DNA of 14,498 bases from Bacteroidales bacterium. GTDB taxonomy: Bacteria; Bacteroidota; Bacteroidia; Bacteroidales; UBA7960. The position numbers and the translations under genes are program-made. How positions within the stretch are numbered: the first letter of the stretch is position 1; each line of letters starts with the position of its first letter. Below, in pieces: positions 7,930 to 14,164 of this stretch. The DNA lies in contig SKTQ01000002.1 of NCBI GenBank assembly GCA_007122505.1, positions 1-14,498 of the forward strand, written 5' to 3'. The notes under the pieces were generated by a model. It did no database searches and was not told where the DNA came from. It was given only the letters and a program-made list of their open reading frames with translations.

Positions 7930-8009
7930 CCCCTACGGGGCTTAAAAGATTGGGGGTTGTTTTTGATTCTACTAAGATTATGCCCCTAACGGGGCTGCCC
8001 TCATAGGGA
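7930..8009. repeat. Cluster of three small hairpins, two with CCCCTA(A)CGGGG cores
   Basis: Hairpin 1 is CCCC-TAC-GGGG (7930-7940). Hairpin 2 is GCCCC-TAAC-GGGGC (7982-7995). Hairpin 3 is CCCT-CAT-AGGG (7998-8008). Hairpins 1 and 2 share nearly the same core and are 41 nt apart, separated by a G-then-T-rich stretch (GGGGGTTGTTTTTG, 7952-7965). Paired CCCCTACGGGG-type hairpins resemble intergenic repeat elements I recall seeing in Bacteroidota genomes; that similarity is memory, not a search result. Function (mobile mini-element, RNA, or 3'-end hairpin) is unknown. Confidence 0.55.
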
Positions 8010-8124
8010 CAAAATTCTGGTAATAAGCATTATAGGGTATGTCCAGAAGTCCAGTTAGGCCGTAATACAATTTAGCCGGACAGTAGTTATTAGAAAAATT
8101 GGAAATGATTAATATTATTTGAAG

Positions 8125-8165
8125 CAGTTTACGAAAAACTGTTTTTTGCGAAAAACAACTTTTTG
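8125..8165 (+). promoter_or_regulatory. Tandem 17-mer with terminator-like hairpin upstream of the SOD gene
   Basis: CAGTTT (8125-8130) pairs with AAACTG (8136-8141), followed at once by six T (8142-8147), the outline of a weak, A/T-rich intrinsic terminator. The same stretch is a tandem direct repeat: CGAAAAACTGTTTTTTG (8132-8148) and CGAAAAACAACTTTTTG (8149-8165), 14 of 17 identical. It ends 76 bp before the SOD ATG. It could be an attenuator or a double operator site; which one cannot be told from the sequence. Confidence 0.4.
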
Positions 8166-8241
8166 AACAAAATGAAAAACCTTTTGTTATTTAGACGTAG
8201 ATCAAATTAAAATAACTCACAACCCAAAAACATTGGTTACC

Positions 8242-8979
8242 ATGAAAACGATCATTCGTTCAACATTCGTAATCCTGATTGCTGCGGCATTCGCAGGATG
8301 TCAGACGGCACCTGAGCAAACAGAAACAAACACAAACAATAAAGGAGAAACAACTATGACAAACAGTGGAAAACATGTATTGGCAGATTTGCCTTACGCG
8401 TACAATGCGTTGGAGCCCTACATTGATGAACGTACCATGCAAATTCATCATGGAAAACATCATCAGGCTTATGTAACCAATCTGAATAATGCCATTGAAG
8501 GCACAGAAATGGCTGATATGACCCTTGAAGAAATTTTCAAAAACATGAGTAAATATCCGATGGCTGTTCGCAACAACGGCGGCGGGCATTGGAATCATGA
8601 TCTTTTTTGGAATATTATGAGTTCCAAAGGTGGCGGAAAACCCACAGGTGATTTGCTGGCAGCCATTGAAAAGCGTTTCACTTCCTTTGAAGATTTCCGG
8701 GAAGAAATGAATCGTGCCGGAGCCACCCGTTTTGGAAGCGGCTGGTCATGGCTGATCGTGGATGCCAATGGTGAACTCCAGGTTACCAGCACACCGAACC
8801 AGGACAATCCTCTGATGGATGTTGCAGATGTCCGGGGAACGCCCATCCTTGGTGTTGACGTATGGGAACATGCATATTATCTGAAATATCAGAACCGTCG
8901 TCCTGAATACCTCAGCAACTTTTGGAATGTAGTGAACTGGGATGAAGTAGCCCGCAGGTATGAAGCTTTGGTCAAATAA
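8242..8979 (+). CDS. sodA: Superoxide dismutase (Mn/Fe family) with lipoprotein signal peptide
   Basis: The 245-residue protein converts superoxide to O2 and H2O2. The metal ligands are all present: H69 (IHHGKHH), H119 (GGGHWNHDLFW), and D206 and H210 (DVWEHAYY). The GGHxNH segment and the glutamine in STPNQDNPL (Q187) resemble Mn-type rather than Fe-type enzymes, though cambialistic use of either metal is possible. Unusually, residues 1-20 (MKTIIRSTFVILIAAAFAGC) form a signal peptide with a lipobox-like FAGC, so C20 could be lipidated and the enzyme anchored outside the cytoplasm. A Thr/Asn/Gln-rich linker follows, then the normal SOD domain from about residue 45. An internal ATG (residue 39, position 8356) is preceded by AAAGGAG and may start a cytosolic form. 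TTG 8233 is in frame upstream but less likely than ATG 8242. The gene is monocistronic, closed by the terminator at 9093. Confidence 0.95.
   Translation: MKTIIRSTFVILIAAAFAGCQTAPEQTETNTNNKGETTMTNSGKHVLADLPYAYNALEPYIDERTMQIHHGKHHQAYVTNLNNAIEGTEMADMTLEEIFKNMSKYPMAVRNNGGGHWNHDLFWNIMSSKGGGKPTGDLLAAIEKRFTSFEDFREEMNRAGATRFGSGWSWLIVDANGELQVTSTPNQDNPLMDVADVRGTPILGVDVWEHAYYLKYQNRRPEYLSNFWNVVNWDEVARRYEALVK
8341..8358 (+). promoter_or_regulatory. Internal Shine-Dalgarno sequence and alternative SOD start
   Basis: AAAGGAG (8341-8347) lies 8 nt before an in-frame ATG (8356-8358), which is residue 39 of the lipoprotein form. Starting here gives MTNSGKHVLADLPYAYNALE, a normal N-terminus and length (207 residues) for a cytosolic SOD. 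Most other starts in this window have no such sequence, which makes this one stand out. Confidence 0.5.
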
Positions 8980-9000
8980 ATCGCTTGATAATGTTTTAAG

Positions 9001-9020
9001 GTTTTCTGAAAGCAGGAAAC
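9001..9020 (+). other. Small hairpin just after the SOD stop codon
   Basis: GTTTTCTG (9001-9008) and CAGGAAAC (9013-9020) pair over 8 bp with one U-G wobble and an AAAG tetraloop, 21 bp past the stop. No T-run follows, so it is more likely an RNA 3'-UTR structure than a terminator. A second, longer-range pair CCCGTT (9045-9050)/AACGGG (9071-9076) comes next. Confidence 0.35.
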
Positions 9021-9092
9021 AAAACAGCGAATATTTGTTGCAGTCCCGTTGAGCAGCAAATAGTTACAGAAACGGGTGATGAGTGATGGTGA

Positions 9093-9127
9093 CCGGCAGC
9101 TCCGGGTTTTGGAGCTGCCGGTTTTTT
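9093..9127 (+). terminator. Intrinsic terminator of the SOD gene
   Basis: CCGGCAGCTCC (9093-9103) and GGAGCTGCCGG (9111-9121) form a perfect 11-bp stem with a 7-nt loop, followed by TTTTTT (9122-9127). The T-run is on the plus strand only, so it ends plus-strand transcription, 113 bp beyond the SOD stop and in front of the convergent permease gene. Confidence 0.9.
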
Positions 9128-9222
9128 ATTTGGGACGCGGATGAACCGGATTGCCTGCGGCGAACGCAGATGAATGCGGGTTTTCTCCTGGCATTTATGG
9201 GGAGCGGGCTATTGGAATGGCA

Positions 9223-10464
9223 TTATTCCGGGATGGTTTGGTTTTTTCCGGGTAATATCAGGTTGAGTAATACACCGGTTATGCCTGCAAGGCCAATCCC
9301 TTCAATGGCGAATTCACCGGCTGAAAAACACATGCCACCAATTCCGAAGACCAGTACCAGTGCAACGATTGTCAGGCGTCTGGGGTCACTAAGGTCGTTT
9401 CCGGCTTTTACCAATGTATTCAAACCTACCACCATGATGGCACCAAACAGAAGCAACATGATGCCACCCATAACCGGGGCAGGAACTGTTTGCAACAATG
9501 CGCCGGTTTTTCCCAAAAAGGCTGCCAAAATGGCCACTATGGCTGACCATGTCATAACGGCGGGATTAAACACCTTCAAAACGGCAACGGCACCGGTTAC
9601 TTCCGAATATGTTGTATTTGGCGGACCCCCGAGCATTCCTGCCAAAGCGGTTGCTACGCCGTCACCCAGCATGGTCCTATGCACACCCGGGTCTTCAAAA
9701 TAATCCTTGCCGGTAACCGATCTGATGGCTACAATATCACCAAAATGCTCAATAGCCGGGGCAATGGCTATGGGGAGGATAAAGACAATCGCCTGCCAGT
9801 TCCACTCAGGCAATGTAAAAGCAGGCACAGCCAACCAGGCAGCATCTCCAACAGCAGTTAGATCGATCATACCGAAAGGAACGGCAACGATATATCCGAC
9901 AAGGATTCCGACCAATATAGGAATGAGCCTGAATATGTTCCGGCCCAGGATCATCACCAGTACCGTGCATGCCAGCGTGATCATTGAAACGATCAGCGCA
10001 TGGTGTTCGGGAAAAATCACGGTGCTGCCGTCGCCGGTTTTTCCCATGGCCATATTGACGGCAACCGGTGCCAGCACCAGGCCAATAACCATGATAACCG
10101 GGCCGGTCACCACAGGCGGGAGAATTTTATGCAGAAAGTCACTGCCTTTCCATCTGATCATCACCGAGAGTATCATATAAAAAACACCTGCAGCGATCAG
10201 GCCGCTCATGGTAGCAGCAATGCCCCAGGTGGACACACCATAAATGATGGGTGCAATAAAGGCAAAGGAACTGGCGAGAAACACCGGCACTTTCCCCTTA
10301 GTAATCAGCTGAAATAATAAAGTGCCGGCGCCGGCTGTGAACAGTGCGACATTGGGGTTCAAACCGGTTAACAATGGCACCAGAACCAGAGCACCAAAGG
10401 CTACAAACAGCATTTGCGCTCCGGGTAAAATGCCCCTTGAGCTAAACTGATAATCATGGTTCAT
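9223..10464 (-). CDS. NCS2-family nucleobase permease (UraA/uracil-xanthine type)
   Basis: This 413-residue inner-membrane symporter has the 14-helix NCS2 pattern. Family landmarks: 'GALVLVPLLTGLNPNVALFT' (24-43), the SSFAFI segment in TM3 (65-70), 'APAIEHFGDIVAIRSVTGKD' (235-254) and 'GGPPNTTYSEVTGAVAV' (279-295). E239 and E288 correspond to UraA E241 and E290, which bind uracil in the known structure. Two positions differ from UraA: D243 in place of the proton-coupling H245 (Asp at this spot is seen in xanthine/urate members such as XanQ), and V289 after the second glutamate where Asn is usual. Uracil is the best guess but xanthine or another base is possible. The ATG at 10464 lies about 60 bp below a perfect -7 promoter element. 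No pyrimidine or purine catabolic genes adjoin it. Confidence 0.93.
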   Translation of the reverse strand: MNHDYQFSSRGILPGAQMLFVAFGALVLVPLLTGLNPNVALFTAGAGTLLFQLITKGKVPVFLASSFAFIAPIIYGVSTWGIAATMSGLIAAGVFYMILSVMIRWKGSDFLHKILPPVVTGPVIMVIGLVLAPVAVNMAMGKTGDGSTVIFPEHHALIVSMITLACTVLVMILGRNIFRLIPILVGILVGYIVAVPFGMIDLTAVGDAAWLAVPAFTLPEWNWQAIVFILPIAIAPAIEHFGDIVAIRSVTGKDYFEDPGVHRTMLGDGVATALAGMLGGPPNTTYSEVTGAVAVLKVFNPAVMTWSAIVAILAAFLGKTGALLQTVPAPVMGGIMLLLFGAIMVVGLNTLVKAGNDLSDPRRLTIVALVLVFGIGGMCFSAGEFAIEGIGLAGITGVLLNLILPGKNQTIPE

Positions 10465-10526
10465 ACGGAGGAGGGGTTAATTGATGTTTACGATTTTTAC
10501 CAAACCCACTGTTGAGAATATTTCAT

Positions 10527-10534
10527 CAAATGTA
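10527..10534 (-). promoter_or_regulatory. Candidate Bacteroidota -7 element for the nucleobase permease
   Basis: The minus strand reads TACATTTG, a perfect TAnnTTTG, 62 bp before the permease ATG. No TTTG is found at the -33 position. A gap of 151 bp separates the permease start from the SNF2 stop, so an independent promoter makes sense. Confidence 0.4.
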
Positions 10535-10615
10535 AAAAAAACAAACAGCATATTTGTACACGATCCACTATCCAAACCATAAAATCTGTAACGAAGTTTC
10601 CGGCACCCACATTTG

Positions 10616-13600
10616 CTATTGCAGCAATTCGCTGAGTTCTTCAGCAGTCATTCCGGCAACAAAAGATTCTTTGCGGATCAGGTTTTCTGCCAGTCTGGCC
10701 TTTTTGTTCTGCAGTCTGATGATCTTTTCCTCCACTGTATCCTTACTGATAAAACGGTAAACAAACACTTTTTTATCCTGGCCAATACGGTGTGCACGGT
10801 TTATAGCTTGCATCTCCGCTGCAGGATTCCACCATGGATCGAGCATGAACACATAACCGGCTTCGGCCAGGTTTAGCCCTACCCCACCCGCCTTGAGGGA
10901 TATCAGAAAAACCGGCACCTCCTGCTTTTTAAACTTTCTGATGACTTCTTCTCTTCTGACGGTGGAACCGGTAAGTTTGACATATTTTACACCGGCTTTT
11001 TTCAGCCATGCCTCCAGGAGTTCCAGGTGTTTAACAAAAGAAGAAAAGATCAACACTTTATGGTTTTCTTCAAGCAGCGTTTCGAGGTTTTCAATGATGG
11101 CCTGAAACTTTCCGCTTTGCGCATTCATGTTTATATCGGCAAGCCGGGGGTGATTAGCAATTTGCCGCAACTTTGTCAGCGCCTTAAGCAACATGATCTG
11201 ACTGGATTGTAAGGCTTCATTGTCATAAATATTCTTCAGAATAACATTCCGGTAACGTGATTTTTCTTCTTCATAGATTTTTGCCTGATCTTCAGCCATC
11301 TCACAATATATGACGGATTCTGTAAGGTCAGGCAATTCTTTGGCCACCTGATCTTTTGTACGTCGCAAAATATAGGGGCGCAACAACTTCCACAGCTGAG
11401 CGGCCTCCGGTGAGGTGGGGTCATTTTCCAACGCAAGTCCATATTGCTGCTGAAAACTTCGGAGAGAGCCCAAAAGACCGGGGTTTACAAAATGCATTTG
11501 CGACCATATATCACTGAGCCTGTTTTCCACGGGTGTTCCTGTAAGAGCAAACTTGCCGGAGGCTTTTAAGGCAAATGCTGCACGTGATGTCTTGGAGTTG
11601 TGGTTTCTGATATTCTGGCTTTCATCGAGAATGATACAAGTGAAGGATACTTCTTTGAGCACCTCCACATCATTGCGCAAAGTACCGTATGTGGTGAGCA
11701 TCAAATGTCCGCTCAATGATGAAGACAGCGACCGTTCGGGCCCAATGTACAGGCGCACCTGCAGCCATGGAGCAAACCGCTTTAGCTCATTTAACCAGTT
11801 ATGCAAAACGGAAGCCGGTACAACAATTAATGTTGGAGCCTTTTTGCCGTCAACAGGTTCTGCTGACTGCTCTTTAGATTCCTGACAAGCCTGGTTCTCC
11901 ATGATGTCGGTGTCATCAAATAAACCCAGCTGAACACCGGCTTTGACATGAGATTTGGCCGCCCGAGGGGATTCACTTAAAGTTTTATCCCTATGGTGGT
12001 TTGAGTAAATTGAAGAAAGCAAGGCAATAACCTGCAGCGTCTTCCCGAGACCCATGTCATCAGCGAGAATGCCTCCAAGTCCTTCCCTGGCGAGCTTGCG
12101 CATCCATACATACCCGGATAATTGATACGGGCGCATGGTTACATCGGACAGTTGTGGCATCCCAAAAGTTGCTTCTTCATCAAGTATATGCTTCAAGCGC
12201 TTTACCTCCGGCAAATCAAAATCCTCCAACACCATAAAATGGTACCTTGGAACGCGCCAGGTATTTTTGTGTTCATATCCATGAAACACAAGGCCCTTGT
12301 AGCGCTCAAACCACTCTTCAGGGATCAGGAAACGTTCACCGCCAGGCAGGACAAACAAACGCTCTCCATTCAGAATATGTTGGGATAAAGCCTGAAATGG
12401 GATTTCTTTTTGGCCGATGCGGATGACAATATGCAGATCAAACCAATCAGTAAAAGTATGATTGTTCAATACAAGCATTGGTTTCTCCAGTAAATGTCTT
12501 TCTTCTTCCTCCTGTTCAATGCGGAACCCGGCTCTTTCTATTGCGGATCTGTTTTCCACCACATAGTCGAAAAAATCCAATTCATTGCTTGCCGTTGCGC
12601 TCATTCGATAAAACGCGCCAAACGGTTCAAGATCAAATGTCAATAGTTTCCCGATCATTTCTTGTTCAAAAACCGTTTCGCGCCGAAACCGCCGAAAAAC
12701 ATAATTGTTTTCATTGATCTCCAATGCTGTATATGTCAACTGCTTATTGTTGGCGATCACCTGCCTCTCGCCATAATCGAAACGCAACAGGAAACCATAT
12801 TTTCCCTGAATATCCCGTTCAATGGAAAGGACAGCCTTCGGGTCAACAGGAATATCCACAACATCGAACCCCTCAGCCTGAATATCTGCCCGGTTGGCCA
12901 TTTTTTTAACAAAGCCTGAAAAGTATTCCTTTTCGAAGTGTTTAGGGATATGTATCTCATTTTTCTTAATGAATGGGTTAAACAGTTTACCGCTGATATT
13001 ATTTGGGAAGCGCCAAATCAGACTGCCTTGCATCAGATAGCAAGGTTGTAAGGCAAGCAATAGGGTTCCGGGAGTCTGCAGGTTCAGCGGCCTGTTGTCA
13101 TAAACAAGACTTATTGTATAAGTTACTCCTGTGGTTGTGCGTTTGAAATGCAATGAGGTATCCGGTGCATCATCGGCCAATTGTTTTCGGTGAGAGGCAT
13201 AGAGGTTTGGCCAGGTATCCCTTCCATCATAAATATGGATATTGTTTTGTTTGAGCAACATGAACAGGCGGTCGGTTTGCCGCCACAGAAAAGGCAGCAA
13301 CACCCTGTTAACAAATTGTTTTTCTGCATTCTTAAAAAATGCCTCTTTTGAAACAGTCTTATTGGAAAATCGTAAGGCAATATTGGCGGGTTCCAGGCTA
13401 AGGCTCAGCTCATACAAGTCACGGATAAAAGGTTCAGGCATATTAAGTGTTTCCGGATTTTGGGCCGAAAGTCGTCCTGAAACCGTCAGGAAACCTTTCT
13501 GTTCTCTATGGCACAAATAAGGCACTACCGTATCACCAAGATAAGGATCCGTTTTAATCACCGCGGCGAGTGTAGTTTCTTTGTCCGTCACAATCTGCAA
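10616..13600 (-). CDS. SNF2-family DEAD/DEAH-box ATPase (helicase-like, RapA/Swi2-Snf2 type)
   Basis: A 994-residue protein: an N-terminal region of about 480 residues without recognised motifs, then a full SNF2 motor. Motifs: Q-type lead-in RPYQLSGYVWM (490-500), Walker A DDMGLGKT (514-521), motif Ia 'LIVVPASVLHNW' (591-602), motif II DESQ (659-662), motif III LTGTP (686-690), then the helicase C domain with 'SLKAGGVGLNLA' (motif V, 901-912) and 'QAINRAHRIGQ' (motif VI, 931-941). Such proteins use ATP to translocate on double-stranded DNA and displace proteins, for instance recycling RNA polymerase. A polar insertion of about 60 residues (530-590) between motifs I and Ia contains QLGLF (557-561). 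The annotated TTG at 13600 overlaps a perfect -7 promoter element, so the real start may be GTG 13591 or GTG 13561. No restriction, methylase or defence genes are adjacent. Confidence 0.93.
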   Translation of the reverse strand: MQIVTDKETTLAAVIKTDPYLGDTVVPYLCHREQKGFLTVSGRLSAQNPETLNMPEPFIRDLYELSLSLEPANIALRFSNKTVSKEAFFKNAEKQFVNRVLLPFLWRQTDRLFMLLKQNNIHIYDGRDTWPNLYASHRKQLADDAPDTSLHFKRTTTGVTYTISLVYDNRPLNLQTPGTLLLALQPCYLMQGSLIWRFPNNISGKLFNPFIKKNEIHIPKHFEKEYFSGFVKKMANRADIQAEGFDVVDIPVDPKAVLSIERDIQGKYGFLLRFDYGERQVIANNKQLTYTALEINENNYVFRRFRRETVFEQEMIGKLLTFDLEPFGAFYRMSATASNELDFFDYVVENRSAIERAGFRIEQEEEERHLLEKPMLVLNNHTFTDWFDLHIVIRIGQKEIPFQALSQHILNGERLFVLPGGERFLIPEEWFERYKGLVFHGYEHKNTWRVPRYHFMVLEDFDLPEVKRLKHILDEEATFGMPQLSDVTMRPYQLSGYVWMRKLAREGLGGILADDMGLGKTLQVIALLSSIYSNHHRDKTLSESPRAAKSHVKAGVQLGLFDDTDIMENQACQESKEQSAEPVDGKKAPTLIVVPASVLHNWLNELKRFAPWLQVRLYIGPERSLSSSLSGHLMLTTYGTLRNDVEVLKEVSFTCIILDESQNIRNHNSKTSRAAFALKASGKFALTGTPVENRLSDIWSQMHFVNPGLLGSLRSFQQQYGLALENDPTSPEAAQLWKLLRPYILRRTKDQVAKELPDLTESVIYCEMAEDQAKIYEEEKSRYRNVILKNIYDNEALQSSQIMLLKALTKLRQIANHPRLADINMNAQSGKFQAIIENLETLLEENHKVLIFSSFVKHLELLEAWLKKAGVKYVKLTGSTVRREEVIRKFKKQEVPVFLISLKAGGVGLNLAEAGYVFMLDPWWNPAAEMQAINRAHRIGQDKKVFVYRFISKDTVEEKIIRLQNKKARLAENLIRKESFVAGMTAEELSELLQ

Positions 13601-13605
13601 AGTTA
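13598..13605 (-). promoter_or_regulatory. Candidate Bacteroidota -7 element at the SNF2 gene start
   Basis: The minus strand reads TAACTTTG, a perfect TAnnTTTG. Its final TTG is the first codon of the longest SNF2 frame, so transcription would start near 13590 and translation further in, at GTG 13591 (almost leaderless) or GTG 13561. No clear -33 TTTG is present. Confidence 0.35.
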
Positions 13606-13707
13606 GCGGATTTTCCGTGTGGATATAACCTGATCCGCAGGCACTGTTTCGTTGAACAAGTTGCCACTAAAGATGTTTTAAATTACAAACATTAACCCCA
13701 TCTTACC

Positions 13708-14097
13708 ATGACATATTATTTCAGTAAAATTTTCAAAGACAAGGGTTTCGAAGAAGCCATTGCAGAAGTTACGGAAGCCCTGAAAGCGGAGGGTTTTGGC
13801 ATTTTGACGGAAATTGACGTGCAGGGCACACTGAAGCAAAAAATTGACGTTGATTTCAGGAAGTACCGGATTTTGGGAGCCTGCAACCCCCATTTTGCGT
13901 ATAAGGCATTCCAGGCAGAGGACAAAATCGGGATTTTATTGCCATGTAATGTGATCGTCCAGGAGCATGACGACGGTTCTGTGGAAGTGGCGGCCATGAA
14001 CCCTACTGCAGCCATGGTGGCGGTTCAGAATACAGAGCTCGGCGGACTTGCCGGAGAGGTGGAAAAGATAATGGAACGGGTGGTCAACAGTTTATAA
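13708..14097 (+). CDS. DUF302 domain protein
   Basis: The 129-residue protein is a single DUF302 domain: helix 'FEEAIAEVTEALKAEGFGIL' (14-33), strand TEIDVQGTLKQK (34-45), 'YRILGACNPHFAYKAFQAED' (53-72), GILLPCNVIVQE (75-86), VEVAAMNP (92-99), then a C-terminal helix. Length and order match the family, whose biochemical role is not established. C59 (ACNPH) and C80 (LPCNV) are family-typical positions. No signal peptide or membrane helix is seen, so it is likely cytoplasmic. ATG 13708 sits 107 bp from the divergent SNF2 start, with no Shine-Dalgarno sequence. It converges on the aldehyde dehydrogenase with 67 bp between stops. Confidence 0.92.
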   Translation: MTYYFSKIFKDKGFEEAIAEVTEALKAEGFGILTEIDVQGTLKQKIDVDFRKYRILGACNPHFAYKAFQAEDKIGILLPCNVIVQEHDDGSVEVAAMNPTAAMVAVQNTELGGLAGEVEKIMERVVNSL

Positions 14098-14164
14098 TCA
14101 CTGCCAGACCACCCGAAACAATTTATTATTTGCCGGCACTGTCATTTCCGGCGGCATTACCCGG

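Larger units (their letters stand above)
7718..8241. other. 524-bp repeat- and hairpin-rich gene-free region
   Basis: No plausible coding frame is seen on either strand. In order it holds an 8-nt-periodic repeat run (7765-7827), a 12-bp palindrome (7852-7863), three consecutive small hairpins (7930-8009), an imperfect RNA-type stem (8049-8081), and a tandem 17-mer with a terminator-like hairpin (8125-8165). I found no good TTTG-N19-21-TAnnTTTG match for the SOD gene, whose promoter must be in or before this stretch. Confidence 0.7.

Noticed and set aside
8041..8081. Possible riboswitch (repeated GTCCAG and imperfect stem 8049-8059/8071-8081)
   Set aside because: The stem needs several wobbles and a mismatch, no known riboswitch core is recognisable, and it is far from the SOD start.
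9135..9179. Degenerate direct repeat ACGCGGATGAA/ACGCAGATGAA after the terminator
   Set aside because: There are only two imperfect copies 29 bp apart. This is common intergenic texture and too weak to call an element.
9083..9703. Plus-strand open frame starting within the SOD terminator region
   Set aside because: It begins at the terminator stem and then runs antisense to the NCS2 permease; no domain is seen.
10616..13600. SNF2 ATPase as part of a defence system (DISARM or similar)
   Set aside because: No methylase, nuclease, phospholipase-D or other defence gene is adjacent; neighbours are a permease and a DUF302 protein.
14132..14152. Hairpin GCCGG/CCGGC between DUF302 and the aldehyde dehydrogenase as a bidirectional terminator
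   Set aside because: The stem is 5 bp with an 11-nt loop and no T-run on either strand.
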